From: Cephalotrichum gorgonifer
Taxonomy: Eukaryota; Ascomycota; Sordariomycetes; Microascales; Microascaceae
Direction of reading: 5' to 3'
DNA length: 64,000 nt
Assembly: GCA_900312665.1 (NCBI GenBank)
Contig: ONZQ02000001.1
Location: forward strand, 2,023,248-2,087,247
Shown: one piece after another, positions 44,862-58,206 of the stretch
How the letters are laid out: each line of letters starts with the position of its first letter
Numbering within the stretch: position 1 is the stretch's first letter
Program-made: the position numbers and the translations under genes
The notes under the pieces: generated by a model
Told to the model about the DNA's origin: nothing
Databases searched by the model: none
What the model saw: the letters and a program-made list of their open reading frames with translations, nothing else

Positions 44862-46820
44862 TCATGATGCCATGGGGTTGAGTTCCCCCTGTGCATGGTT
44901 GGAATCAGAGACCATTTTGACAAAGCTGCGCACTACCTCGCTGGGTATTTGATCCCAGAGCAAAGACCTTGTGTAGACATCGGCCGCAGACTGCCTGCCA
45001 GCCCGCATTGAGCTAAGGGCCTCAGCAAGATTACGTCGGCCTCGGCTGGCTGTGCGATCGGGTACAACATGAATGAACTCTTGCGAGTTGACTCCGTTGA
45101 ATTGCGCCGGTGTCATGGAGAAGAGCTGCTCGTTCGCCTGTTCTTGCGTGGGCTGAGTGAGAGAGTCGGCGAGGTCACCGAGCATGGACGATCCCATATT
45201 GGCATTTCCGAAAGTCATGCCGCCCATGTTATCCCAGCTGGCAGTGACCGACGGCTGCGGTGCCATTGCCTCCACGCCCATGGTGGTAGACGAGACCCCA
45301 GCGTCCTTCAGCACGCTCTCGAGGATGTTGGCGGATGCTTCCCGGACATCTTCGGACACCTGAGGGAGGTTTGAAGCCGACCGATTTGACATGACAAAGG
45401 CGCCGACAAGGAAGAGCATGAACAAGAGACCGCCTTGAGCAGTTGACTTGTCTTGCTCCGTAACCAGGGCGGCGTCGCTCTTCTTTGAGGGCAACATCTC
45501 GATATCCTCGTGCTTGACGGACTGTTCAACACCGAAGTTGTTGATGTAGCCGAGGTTGTTCCAATCGTTGGCCATGGACATCCCGGCCATGGGCTCGAGA
45601 ACAGCGTGGAAGTCGTGGGCGGTAGGGTCGGCGCGGGCCAGGGAATCGGAGCCATCGACCCGGCGGATATGGTCGGTCAGGACACCGACCTTTTTCCGAA
45701 GTTCGCCGGTCTCGATAGTGTGGGTACGAATCAGCTCCTCCTTCTCTAGCGTCATGGCCTCGACGCATTCTTGATACGACTGTCTTTCGCGCAGGAGCTG
45801 CTCGACCCTGGCCTTGAGGCCGTTGATCTCATCTTCCATGTCGCTGACCAAGGTCGTGTACTGCTTCTTCTCATCTTCGAGCCTCTCAGTGTGAAGCTTC
45901 TTGCGTTGGCGAGAGTCGAGGCTAGAGCGACAAGGCGGTTAGAATCTGACATAATTATGCAACACTTAAAAGTCCGACGGGCGATGACGCTTGGGTTGTT
46001 GGCTAAGAAGATAGAGGGCCGGTACTTACGCTGCCTGTCGGTTGCGGAGAAGACGTTTTTGTTGCTTGAGTTCCTTGACCTCTTGCTCATCGGTCGACTG
46101 AGAGATCAACTGATCGATGTTGCTCAGATTCCGATCCGGAGGGATTTCGAACCGAGCGTTCTTCTTGCGGATGCCGTCACCCCTCCTGAGGTCATTGTGT
46201 GATCGCACCGTGGGACTCGGAGGCAACTTCTTTTGACCGTGCCCGGCGAGGTCGGTCCTTGGAAGTGACGACACGGCCTGGCCCGCGGTGGCGGAAGTGG
46301 TGGGGCCGACGGACGCGGAGCTCGCCTGTGCGGAGTTGTTGAGGCCCGCAAACATGTTCATATTGGGGTTGCTGAATGGGACGGAAGCGGGCATGGGTCT
46401 CTGGAAAATGGAGGTCTTCGCGTCGAAGTCGGAGAGCGAGTCAAACGGCGGCATCGGCGTGCAGGTTCCAGAACCGTTGCCGAAGGCCCACTGAGTTGCT
46501 TGGCTGGTGAAGGGTGTTGAGCCTTGGGTCTGATCTAGACGGAAGAAAGGGTTGTTGCTGTTGGGGTGCTCCGAGTAGCCGGTGGTAGAGGGTATTGACT
46601 GCATATCAACCGACTCCCACGCTTCGGCCTTGGGCGAGAAGAGCGAGGGCCCGACGGCGAAGGATTCTCTCCTGCTATCCGCCATGTGAGGGGACATTTC
46701 TAGCCCTGAGTCCAGGTTCGCGTTGTCAAATACGCTGTCGTCGCTGTTGTACTTCTGGCTGGTGTCAAGAGCCAGGGACGTTGGGCTAAAGAGCTGGTGC
46801 ATCTGATAGTCTGATACCAT
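44862..46820 (-). CDS. bZIP transcription factor with C-terminal hydrophobic segment
   Basis: Two exons, 46820-46030 and 45921-44862, give 616 residues. The intron (108 nt) has donor GTAAGT and acceptor CTAG. The ATG at 46820 (MVSDYQMHQLFSPTS) is the first in frame. Residues 1-250 are Ser/Pro/Asn-rich, a likely activation region. The basic region reads KRLLRNRQAALDSRQRKK (about 254-271), with the N-x-x-A-A-x-x-S-R consensus. A leucine-zipper coiled coil runs to about residue 340. A hydrophobic segment GGLLFMLFLVGAFVM (about 426-440) follows. The C-terminus ends in a disordered tail. The basic region places it among fungal bZIP regulators; I cannot assign a specific family member. It may be membrane-associated, as ATF6-type factors are (inference). 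Its upstream region is exceptionally long. Confidence 0.85.
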
Positions 46821-48065
46821 TGAAAGGGACAATGGGTTTGTGTGATGGAGGATGAGGAACCCGACTCAGAAGTCGACGCTGAGGAGTGTGAATATGGTAT
46901 ATCGGTAGAGCGGTAAAAGTTGGTGTTGTTGTTGAAGTGCTGTGAAATTTGTAATATATTCACAATGCTGAGACGAATGGAATGGTCAGTTTGAACGAAG
47001 CGGTGAGAGCAGATATTCTCGAGGGCTGGAAATTTTGGACAGGGATGTTAAGTGATGCGGTCTGAAGCCACAGCTTCTAAGCCAGGCCAACCAGACGGGG
47101 GGAAGAAGGAATAGTGGATATGTTTTTTTGAGATAAACAAGAAAGTCGGGAACACAACAAAACATCTAGACTGAGGACGAGGACGGGCGCAGTAAAATGG
47201 ACTCGTGAAGGGTGTGGGCGGGCAGCGTGGGCGAAGGAAGAGGCGGAGGTGAAGCGGGCTGAGTGGGAGGTTGGTGCGGGGCCGAGAGTGGTGGTGGGAT
47301 TTTCCACAACCAAGCGTTCAAACCACCTCGAGTTGCAAGAAAGACCAGGCAGGGCAGGACGGGACAGGGCAAAGGGATATGGTGCTGGCTCGTCCTTGAT
47401 TCTTTTCTCTGGTTCTGCCTCTGGGGAAGAGAGACTAAAGACAGAGCGCACAAGAAAAGGAGAGAATACGGAATCAAGGATATGGAACGACAAGGCGACG
47501 AGTCGAAAGAAGACAGGGAAATGTCTCAACTCACAGATGGGTGATGGCTTCGTTTGGATGTGCTTGGGGGTTGTACGTATGAGCTCTAAGAGTAGCGAGG
47601 TTGAAGTGGGAGGAAGGTCGTAGAAGAGGCACGTTGGAGGAGAAGAACGGTAAGGAGTCGGGTGAGCAAAGAGGGCAAACCCGATATGTATGCTGATGAC
47701 GATAATAGTGAAGACACTGGGGAGAGAAAACTCATGGGGGATTCAGAGCGACGGGACGGATGAGGGTATATGTAGATGGGGGGGGCACTGGAGTATTTGG
47801 CCGCAAAAGTGGCCTCGTTTATTGAGTGTTCTAGGTGATAGGGTACCTCGTCCCAATGCCATGTACATTGAGGAGATGGTGAGGAACAAAGTATACTCGT
47901 AAGGAGCATGGACCAGTGTTTGGATAACAATGGGGTATGAGTACGACCAGGTGGGGAGGGGGGGTGTACGTACAGGAGGAGAGGAGGGTGGGAGGAAGTG
48001 GGAACCGAACCCGAGTTGGGGAGGAGGGAACGAGGGTGAGGTCAGGCTCATCGAACCGGCCAATC

Positions 48066-48172
48066 TTGGAAGCCGGGTGGGTGGGTGTGCAGGTTGCGTG
48101 CGTGCGAGGGTAAGGAGCGGAGCAGGTGGTGTGCGTGCATGCGCGTGTTTGTGTGTGTGCGTGGGTGGGTAG
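48066..48172 (+). repeat. GT-rich low-complexity stretch
   Basis: A run rich in GTGGGTGGGT, GTGCGTGC and GTGTGTGTG units. On the minus strand (the bZIP sense strand) it is CA/CCA-rich. It lies about 1.3 kb upstream of the bZIP start. Confidence 0.7.
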
Positions 48173-51172
48173 GCATGCCAGTGTCGGAGCCAGTGAACGC
48201 TGGTTGCAGATGGCACCGCAAGTGTTCGTTTGGGTGACTAGATGCGGCAATGGAGGGCCATGGGGGAGGATCGTAGGGCATGGGCGAATAAAACCCTCAG
48301 GAGGTAGATGGCGTTGTAGCTGACTGGCCGGCGGGCTGTGGGATCTGTCAGAGGGTGGTGATCACTGCATGACCCCTAAATGCGGATGGCCTCCCACTGA
48401 GCCATTTATTCTTGTCCATGAGTGTACTTTGGACGAAGCCGCCGTGGGATATTATATGTAGGAGCAAAACGTACATTCGAGTGCATACCAAGAAGCCAGT
48501 AATTGGAAGAGATCGTTCATCAACATTACACAGGCAGCTACCCTGAAATGTTTCTAAAAATCAGGTATCTACTATACACAAAGTATAGAATATATCCATG
48601 GAATTTGATAATTCTCCGTCATCAACCCGCCCGGGAACATCCCGAGATACGGGCCGGCTAGTACCAGTGTCATCCCTGTATCGCCGCCACTATGAGGTGG
48701 TGGGTGGTGTACCGTTGAAGCGGTGAAAAACTAGGCCAAATCTGTCACTTTTTTTTGGGCGTAATGGGTCAAACGGTAGGGTTGAGGGAAGAAGAAGATA
48801 AGCTATAGATGGACGCTAGGGTCCTCCCGAGGTGACATTTGGTGGTGGAAGTTAATACCTCCAGGACTGGACTTGGACGCTGGACAGCTGGACATGTTGA
48901 ACTCGGGTGTATTAACTACTCTTGATGGGGAAATGTATACCGATACCGTATGATCTGCTTGTTTGTCGCACCCTTGACTTGCTATGATCGGACTAGGCAA
49001 CACCTCGGCACCATGGCACCTTTTTGGGCCAGCGGCCGTCCAGCTCGGCTGGCTATCCAGACCTCGTTCCCATCACGCGGTGGCGGAGGCATCCTCACCC
49101 CACGCGCAAAAACACTGGAGCGAATGAATCTCTCCGTCGCAGGGCGGGCTGTTTGCGGAGGGATCCGAGTGGCCCGGGGGATCTCCCACCCCGATCGCCC
49201 CAGTTTGGGGAGAGGAGGAGACAATATGGGGGGACTTGTACCAATGGGTATGCGGGGCGAGTGGGTACTACCTACTAGTATGTATTCTGGAGAGTCACAA
49301 GAGTTGATACCGGTACCAGGCGTTATAAGTTGCTCTACTCGCACGCTGAGAAATGAGAAATACGGCGTTGGGTACGAAAAAAGGAACTGCGATGGAGTGG
49401 ATCCCGGTGACAAAACTTGACGGAAAGGGCAAGAGGTAAGGACGGGCGAAAAGGAGGGAGAAGTACGGAAGGTACATGTATGCTATACAATCATGAAAAG
49501 TACCAGTACGCCGTATGTCGGAGCTTCACGATACGTCTAGAAACGTATGACTCTCAGCGAGAATACTCGAAGGCCATGTCTGAAATACCCGCAATCCGTT
49601 TAAGGCAGGGCCATCCTGACAGGGGACCAACCAGGCCCCAAAGCCCGAATGGCCCAGTGGGTCATACCCAAGGTTGGGCAGAAATTACCCTTGCAAACCT
49701 GGAACTGGCGTTCATACCCAACGTCGCCATCCTGGTCATCTGCCCCATCGAATCGCAGTCGAAGGAAAGGTCCGCGGCAGACCGAAACTAGGCTCTCCCA
49801 ATATCATTCCACTAACATTTGCGAAATGTCTGGATTCGAGAATGCTCCTATCACAACGCGCCGTGGGGTTGTTTGCAACCGGCAGCATCTTTTTGAATGG
49901 ATAGGGCATACTTGTATTACGAAGACCATCACCCCGTACCAAGTCCCGTCCTGATACATCTTGAAGTTTACAGTACTATTTTGGGGTGACTGTCGGTGAT
50001 CGTCTCTCTCCTTCCCCAGGAGCGAACCTAAGTCGTTCGACCCGGACCGTATTAGTGGTTGGCGTGAATTTACAGCCCACGAGAGCTCCTTCCTTTGAGG
50101 CAGTGCGTAATACGAAATACAGGCAGATGCGAATTCCCTCGCACCTCCCTCTTGGACGATAACTCTGGATTCTCTACGGAAAGGGGGAGAAACGGCCATT
50201 TTGTGGTTGGCTTGAATCTGTCGCCCCGAGGTCAGCCGTCACCTTACTATACTCAAGTTTGGCCAAGTGAGTTGAAAGCTTTCGAGTCATGCGACTTGAG
50301 CGGAATCACCTGGCCCGCACTTGGAGCTTGAACATATCACCACTTCGCTTAAGGGGCTTTGGATCAAAGTCGATATACCAGGCCATAGCGTACGAAAAGG
50401 GGGTTGCCCAAAGCCACTCGCCCCAGACTTGGCCATCCCATCGTCTGTATCGAACGATTTCGTCGAAGTCTGGCGCGCCTGGGTATCAACACCAAACAAA
50501 GCCTTTACACTCAAGTCGAAATCACTCTATCACAAGTATTCCCTGTATTACTAAGGTATTAACTGTGACCTTTTGATAGAGGCTTGGGCGATCCATAATT
50601 CGGGTGGCTGGGAATCTTCCGCGGAAGGAGGGGAGCAGTTCCTGTCAGGGACTCAAACTCGCGGCCGTTCTGCCAAACACGGGACAGAAGGAGGGATCAC
50701 GATGATTATTGGTACTCAGCCTGATGGTCGAACTCCACTGTGCTTCATGGCCGCATGAGAGGCGGCCAGGTACATCTCCACTCGCGTCCACCGCCCATTC
50801 ACCAAGGGTACGTAACACAGTACAGTACATACCCTTAAACGTCTCCTTTCTGGGTTAGCTCTCGAGGCCAAAGACGTAGTACTGTCGAGTGATGCGGAGC
50901 CGAGAAACTCCGCATGTTTGTTTTTCTTAGGGGAGTGTGGCCTTTTGATTTTCGGCGCGATCATTGTGTTGATGACGTCCACTCACTTACCCTTCTCTCC
51001 TTAAAAGGGGAAAATAATAAAGTTGGAGATCGCGTTTCGCGTCGGAGGGCGTTTGGCGCCACTGTACTGATATTTTTTTTTCTTCTCGAACTTTACTCAG
51101 GCCAGAGAAGTTATCAGATGGAGAGTTGCCGGCCGGTCTCCTACTACTCGTCCGCCAGTTGGGTGGGTCGAT

Positions 51173-51184
51173 GGGGGGGGGGGG
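51173..51184 (+). repeat. G12 homopolymer tract
   Basis: Twelve consecutive G in the gene-free region. Together with nearby G-rich stretches it could form G-quadruplexes. Confidence 0.8.
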
Positions 51185-51522
51185 ATTCTTGCAATGCCCT
51201 ATGGACTGTCGCTCGTTCTTCAGAACTGACACCACCCAGCCGAGAATCTGAGGCGAGCGCGGCCATTCTACTGTCCCCGTCCCCTCGCCCTTGCGCAGCG
51301 GCCCAACCCTGCGAGCTTGAGAGCATGCTTCGACCCAAATCTCCGGGTACCCCGAGCATACAAAGGGGATGCGAAACACAGCTGCCGAGACGAGCGGCAG
51401 CAGGGTCCTCGTAATTCTACTGGCCCCGGACCGGTTTGGTGTGACGACCCGGAAAGAGACCGGCCATCCGAGCACACGACCGCCTGTCATTCATCTCACG
51501 CTGACCGACGCCTCGACAGGGC

Positions 51523-51569
51523 ATGGGGGCCGCGGGCGCGGGCGAGGGCGCGGGCGCGGGGCAGGGTGG
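51523..51569 (+). repeat. GGGCGC-rich GC tract
   Basis: Repeated GGGCGCGGGCG-like units, nearly all G and C, which may form G-quadruplex structures. Confidence 0.7.
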
Positions 51570-53176
51570 TTACGCTAAGCTGGACGAGGATAAAATTCCG
51601 GTAAGAGGTGCATGAACAAGAGGAACGGAGCCCCTATTCCCTTTCCCGGTTGGACTGGTCCAGCCGACAGAGTTGGGACAGGATGACATCTCAGGCATCC
51701 CGTTTCTGCCCAACGCTCCTTGGTAAACGTATCGATTGGTGCTGGTGATCCGAAACCACGAAGGGTGGCAGGAACCCCACGCGCCCCCCTAAAGACCTGT
51801 AATATGATAAAAATACTCCAGGCTCTTATGTTCCGAGACGACTGAAGACACACGCCCCGGACGAGATGCTGGGGCGGAGAAAAAAAAAACGGGGGGGGGG
51901 AGCGTAGAGAGCGTGGGCACTTCGCGTCGTCTTCCTGTGACCCCGTCGTCGTCACCTACAGCCCCATCACGTTCGAGTGACTCCGTCCTCGCCCTTGCTT
52001 GAGAACGTCTATTCTATTTGGCCTGCTGGCTGCCCGATGTGGACTCGCCAAGATGCTTTCCTAAAGACACCATTCGGTCCGAGGCATCCGCGTACTTGGA
52101 AAGCGTGGTTACTCCTCAGCTTTACCAAAATAGCCTCTCTCTAGAGACTAGGATGTAGCCCTTGTTTCACCGGTTGGTTTTCTTGAGCTGAGCTGGAGTT
52201 TACTTGCGCCTCAAAGAGGCGCTTTCGATCAGGATCCTTCCTCGGAGAATTCAAAGCTTAAGGGAATATCCTCCAAGTCGGGGTGGCGGTGAGCTGGTCA
52301 AGAGCCCTCCCCAGCTGAAAGTGTAGTAACGAATATTAGTTACTGTCGCGCCTGGGGAATATGCGACCGCATCTAGGTAACATCAGCTGACACCTGTCCA
52401 CGTCTGTGGCTGACTGACAATTTTCAACTCGACACCACTTACAAATGATCACGTCTCACCGCTTGTTACAATCTTGTGAAGAGCACTCTTCGGTTCTTCT
52501 CCTGCGGCTGTGCTGTGTGAAGGATCTCGATCTCTAAAGACGGGAACACCCTATTCCATCTGTAGTTCAAACCCATGTCCACCTCCAAGGGAGGGAAAAA
52601 AAAGAAGAGAATATGGTGGACTTCGCTCCTCCCTGTGTCTTCTTCCCCTATGGGCAAACCAGCACACCAGGCACTGGAACTCGCGCTTGCTTTCACCGAT
52701 CCACATCACCTTGGCGGGATTCTACGGCCATAACACGAAGAGTCATACTCCTACGCGTCCTGTCCTTGTCCTCGCCCTCGCCACGTCTTCTCAGACGGCG
52801 CAGGGGTGCGATGCCAAAAATATCCAAGACTTCGTTCCTGCTTCACCCATCGCCCGGGTCGGTCCTGTTCCCCTGCAGGTGCAACGGCCTTAGCGTCGTC
52901 CCTGCTCAGTTTTCCTCGGGGAGAGGCGGAAGCAGAAAGAACCAGGGAGACGGAAAGAGGCAATGCATGTCTCAAGGGACTGACTTTTTGCCTGATCTGT
53001 ACTCGTAAACCCAAGAGGGAATGGCGGTGAGCGGCAAGTACTAGCAAGGATACCGGCCTAGTACACTTTTTCCTACCTTTCCCCATCACTTTGTGTTTCG
53101 TGCCTTCTCTTTGGCTTGTTTGTGGGCTCTTCGTCGGCTTACGAGTAGTTTGAGGCTTCGCCGACGTGAGGGGCTT

Positions 53177-53189
53177 GGGGGGGGGGGGG
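53177..53189 (+). repeat. G13 homopolymer tract
   Basis: Thirteen consecutive G in the gene-free region, in non-coding context. Confidence 0.8.
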
Positions 53190-56100
53190 ATTTGGAAGAA
53201 AGGGGGCGTGTAAGATGACAAGATTGTAGCGGAGAGGATACTATTACTTCATCATCTCTATAGGCACTAACTACTCGCACCCTCTGGTACACACCGCCTC
53301 ACGAAGAGGGCGGTTCTCCGACCGGTATGGTACGAAAAATCTGGCAGCTAGTGGATCGCGGGTCTGACTCAAAGGTGAAACCAGTGGATGATACGGGCCC
53401 AGCTTTCCGGGAAACGGCTCTACCCTTCCTCCCGCATATAGGTATGCAAACAGCGTGTTCACATGCGTGACCTTGGCCTGGAGTGGAGTGTCAAGAATCC
53501 AGGCACGAAGCAGGGTCCTGAGTCTAGCCGACCCTTCGAGGGCGGGTGTCTGAGTCAACGAACGCTTCTGCAGCGTCAAGAGTGGGTATCGTGGAAATGA
53601 CGGTGCCTAGATCCAGCGGCGTCCACACGATATCCTACGTGTATCTAGAGCGGGGCCTTCCTCCCTTGATCAGATGCTTGAGGGGGGAGAGGGAGAGGTT
53701 GGGTGGAATGCCTCACCGCAACTAGAGGGAAGATGACGCTCCGCCGTTGCCTAACTGTCCCATAGCAATCTCTACGCGGTGGAAAAACTAAGGAGAAGAC
53801 GGTGGGATAGAAGCCGAGGTCCACTCCCGCGCCCCCCAATAACCGTTGTTGAAAACCATGTTCAAGTGCGCGGAAGGCTCCCCGATCCTATCGTTGTTCG
53901 CATCTCCTCCGATCGAGCCCCTCCCCTTCTCTTCTACCCGCTTCCCCTCACACAAGCCGCGGCAGCCCGCAGCTAGATTTGCTCCGTCGAACACTCTAGG
54001 TGAAACGTGTATTCCGTGATCTAGTCGATCGCCTTCTCCATGGCGGGGACGGGCACCAGTGACACGTCAAGCTTGCTCTCACGGAAGGGAGGTGGCGGCG
54101 GGGGAGGGGGGAGTTCCTTACAGACCAAGCGTCCCTGGTGTCAACTAGGTCTCGATACTTTATTTTCCCCGATCAGTGCTCTTTCGTGGAGACGGCATGG
54201 TCTCGGCTTCGGGGCAAGATCTGACGAGGCGGCGGTGTGCGCGGCGGTGAGAATGATACCGAACTGCTCTATCTTCGTTCCCCGTCGTCTTCTTCTTCTC
54301 TCTCTCAGCTGCTTGTCATGAATCCCTGTAGCCTATGGTCGGGTTGAGCATCCTAGACTTCAAGGCCGAACAAGTCTGTACTCACATACACGACTTGGCG
54401 TACGAACACGCGTGCACCCCTTCGCCAACTTAGGTAGTGTAATAGGTAGGCAGCGTCCAGGGTGCACTCGTTGCTCTTACTGTACTTTGATAGATATGTA
54501 GTAAGGGGTGCGGGAGAAGGGAGCCGTGGAAAACGCAAGAGGAGGAGGTGCAGAGGGAGATAGGCCGGCCGCCAAGGCTCTTGCTAGACACATGCAAACC
54601 AAGTTACACTCAAAGAAGAGAACCGACGGGACCTCGCGGCCCCCTCCTTCCCTTGACTATTGCATAACCGCCTCGTGCGTTGCGCAAGAGCCGCGAGGAA
54701 ACAATCCGGAACTTCGCTAGTCCAGTCGTTCCACCCGTGTGTGACGGCATCCGTGAAACATCCGTGTAGCCATCCTCCAGCCGTCCTCCCGACTGGCTTT
54801 CCACCCTTATCCGCTTTGGCCGTTAGGTAGGTGACTCGTCTGGTGCATATGTAAGATATAGGGATGGGGAAAGGGGGGAGATAAGGCTGTCAGGGGCGGG
54901 GGATCAGGCGTTTGCTTGTAGCCTCCCTTTGTGATCCTTTTATTGTACATCCCTGCCCGACTTTGGCGATATAATTCTGAGAGAGCCTCGAAACCGTGTG
55001 GAAGACGGCCATCTTGATTGTGGATAGTCAAGGTCAGAGTAAGAACGGGATGCCATAAGCGGTGGCAGGAGGATAAGCCGCTTAGAAGTGCACGAAACTG
55101 GACCATCATCTCCCCTTGTGCTACCTGATCCGTGCTTTTTGAAAGACTCAACATTAGCAATATATGGAGCGAGGAGTGGGGGATAAGGCAAGGGGAGCAC
55201 AGGATGTCGCAGGCGCGATTCTGACGACCCGATCTGCAAAGATAAACAACAGCTAGTGACACACCTTGATCTATCGCGGTGCGTCAATCCCTCTTGCCCC
55301 CTCGACATGCCCGCGATTCAATGTTATCAAGTAGTAGGTACCCCCAAGCTAGCCGGGAGGCTAGAGGGGAAGTCCGGCATGGCAGAAGGCTCCGCGGTCC
55401 ATCCCGGATCCTCCTCCTTGTTCTCCCAGGTCCGGATCTTCCTCGTAAATTCCGGTCAGTTTTGAGCTCTCCTATAGCTTCAGCCTATCCGGTGGCTGTC
55501 GTCAACCGGCATGTGACCCTCAAGTTCACGCGTGAAGGCGAAAACGAAACGCCTCTGCCAACAAAGGGAGTCGAGCCGCATTCGATCTGCCTGCCTTTCG
55601 CCATAGCCGTCGCGTCTTATCCTTGCCGATCTGTGCCTAGTAGACTTGATGGCCATGGATTTTATCTTGGTTGAATTCTGCAAGATTTGGGTTTGAAGAG
55701 GGCTGGTGGGGGGACCTAAGCTTGAGGAAGTCGAGCTTGGGCTATTCTTTCTTGGTAGGCGATTAGATGTAAGGATATGGGGAAGAGGCCATGACTACTT
55801 CCGAGGTAGGGGAAATCAGTCGAGTGTGCCTTCATATCCATAGACTGTATCTCTAAAATCAAAGACAAGTTTAAACTGTATCTGCAGGGGCGAAGGTCGA
55901 TGATATCCCAAGGATCGGCGTGTATATGGATCTAGGATTCGTCGTCTAGGTGGATGGACTTCCTAGCACCATCTCCAGATCATCTTGGAGACCAGGAGAT
56001 TAGAGTTACTTGACAGCGTATATTCTACCTACGCACCACACGGCAAGGGCAACGACTCATTTGGAAATATCAAATTTCAGATGCTGTTGGTTGTAATATC

Positions 56101-56386
56101 GACCTTCGTAGGCGTCCGATCCATGATCTCTGATCTGAATACTGTCCTTCCATTTCAAAATGCATATGCGAGCCCGAACCGTTGTTCAACCCTTCAAATA
56201 CCACCTTGGTAATATCGACCAGTTCCTCCGACATCCACCGTCCGACCCCATATTCGACTTCTATCTACTCAGCCGTACCACGGGGATCCAAGCCTACCGT
56301 CGTCCCCAGACGGCCAACCCCTTCCTGTGCCTACCCCACCCGCTTCGCTCCTTTCACGCACTTCGCCCTAGCCCGCGTTTGCCAAG

Positions 56387-58206
56387 TTAGGTGGCCCCCG
56401 AAAGTTGCATAAGGCGCTCTCCGGCGCGGAGGTTAGCGTACTCGTAAGCCTTCGACTCCGGAGGGAACGTGCCGTTAGCAGCCCAGAGGTCGATCAGAGG
56501 CTGCATGGGCTCCAGCTCGTACGGCTTCAGCATATCCAGGGCGGTGGCGGTGAGGATGAAGTGGGAGAAGCAACTGTTAAGCTGCTTCTCCAGGTTGAGG
56601 TGGTAGAACGGGTCGATGAAGTGGGCCCAGTAGAGATGAGAGTACACTCGGAACATCTGGCGGAAGATAGTCTGGCAGACCTCGAGGAAGGCCTCGGGGA
56701 AGCCAGATCGCTTACCGACGTATTCCTTTTCGTTGGGGTTCGTCAGTTGCGAGAGAGGAGTGGTGGTGATAGATGGGTTGTGGGCGTAAGACACTCCAGC
56801 AGGGTCGGTAGGGAAGATGGTTGAATCATCGGTCTTTCCAGATATCCAGCGCTGCATAAGAGTCATGTACTCGTGGGCGGGCAGCTCAACTGGTTCTCGC
56901 TTTGAGTTGAGCCATGTGAAAGAGTGGTTACTGTGAGCATAGTGTGAGCAGGATAGCCAGCAGAGCACAGTAGACACAGCGCTTGGCATTATTTGTACTT
57001 ACGCTCCAGCAGAGGTCTTTTGGCAAGTCGCAGGATTGCAAATCACTGTGCCATCGTCCTCCTTTTCATGAAGCACGCGGACAAAGTTCCACAAGTTACG
57101 GTAGTGCTCCACCACTGTTGATAGTGAAGGTGTTAGAAGTCAGGTATAGGGTAGGCTATAATGTGCAGAAATAAATCAGGGCAGATCATGTCCAGGGCAC
57201 TCACCATGATGTGCCAACCATTCACCTTGCTCAACAGTCTTGGGCCTGGCGCTCAGGGTCATGAAGTTCCCCTTGACAATATGCTTCGCATAGGCGTGGT
57301 TCAGCCACAGGGGTAGGGGATTGGGTAGAACGTAGGCACTGAGAGGGTCATCATTTGAGGCCATTGCCCCACTTCCACTGTTCTCACCCATGCCGATAGT
57401 CTGGGATAGAGAAGGCGAGGTCGGCAAGGGGGGCACACGAGGGGCGAAGTTGGAGGACGGCTGGACTTGGAGCTGGGGTTGAGGTTGGGGTGTGACGGTT
57501 GGTGAGGGCTGGCCAGATGCTGTAGGGCTCCTGGTTTGAGTCTGCTGCTGCTGCCTTCTGTCCGTGCCACGGAAGCGGGCGTTTCTGTGAGGGGACTGTT
57601 AGTGCTGATCTTAATACAAGGAGGTTAAAATGTGGACTGAAGCAACAAGGCCGCCACCAGCTTGGTGAAACGGCGCAGCGCAAATATATAGCACAGCCCT
57701 CGTCCTTGAGAGCGAAGAGGCGAAACGTTGAAAATGAAACACCACTGGTTCTCTACAGAGGAATCACTGCCTCCCCCCGCAGTTGGGGATAAATAAGGCT
57801 ATGCCAGAATGGGCGGGAAAAAGAGCTTCCATCACCATCACCATCACCGTCTTGGATGGATGGATGCAGTTCTGGTGGAGAAGGCGACACTTTGTCCCAT
57901 GAAGGTAAAGAAGAGAAGGCGGGGCAGGTGGGTGAGAATAAAGGTGATGCTATTGGGGTGAAGATGTGCAATTCATGAGCATCATTCACCCATACCCTCA
58001 CCCTCGACCGCCGGACTACTGTGTGGCCATCCATCATCGAACTTGTCGGTGAATGGACATGAACACACATGTATATCCATATGCCTATCCAGGTACCTCG
58101 ACAAGAAAAGAAAACAAAGGGGTCATTGACAGATGGATTCGCTCCACAGAGAGAAGTGAAAAAAAAAGAGAGATGCTACTCACATTCCAGAGAATAGGTT
58201 CGACAT
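56387..58206 (-). CDS. mob2: Mob2 kinase activator
   Basis: Four exons, 58206-58184, 57584-57205, 57114-57003 and 56930-56387, give 352 residues. The 5' exon encodes only MSNLFSGI-type sequence and is separated by a 599 nt intron; its donor GTGAGT and acceptor ACAG restore MSNLFSGINARFRG. The core has Mob zinc ligands C-x4-C (CNPATC) and H-x4-H (HLYWAH), with WLNSKREPVELPAHEYM, TLMQRWI and EYVGKRSGFPEAFL. Mob2 binds and activates NDR-type kinases such as Cot1/Cbk1, controlling polarity and cytokinesis. The start exon is inferred from family resemblance. A Pro/Gln-rich linker (about 30-70) is typical of filamentous-fungal Mob2. Confidence 0.88.
57829..57848 (+). repeat. CATCAC microsatellite in MOB2 intron 1
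   Basis: About three units of CCATCA inside the long first intron of MOB2. Confidence 0.7.

Larger units (their letters stand above)
46821..56386. other. 9.5 kb gene-free region upstream of the bZIP gene
   Basis: No convincing gene, tRNA or transposon is visible on either strand. Reading frames are short and composition-driven. The part next to the gene is likely promoter and long 5' leader. The far part has poly-G tracts (51173-51184, 53177-53189), a G10 run (51891-51900), a GGGCGC-rich stretch (51523-51569) and a GT-rich stretch (about 48066-48172). It looks like normal-GC unique DNA with no obvious AT-rich degradation. Confidence 0.6.

Noticed and set aside
47077..47529. Pro/Ser-rich minus-strand frame upstream of the bZIP gene
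   Set aside because: Composition reflects CT-rich leader sequence; no known domain and no splice connection to the bZIP coding sequence.
46821..56386. RIP-degraded transposon as an explanation for the gene desert
   Set aside because: Repeat-induced point mutation would leave strongly AT-rich, TpA-rich DNA. This region has ordinary to GC-rich composition with G-tracts, and no reverse transcriptase, transposase or terminal-repeat remnant was seen by eye. A dinucleotide index would settle it.
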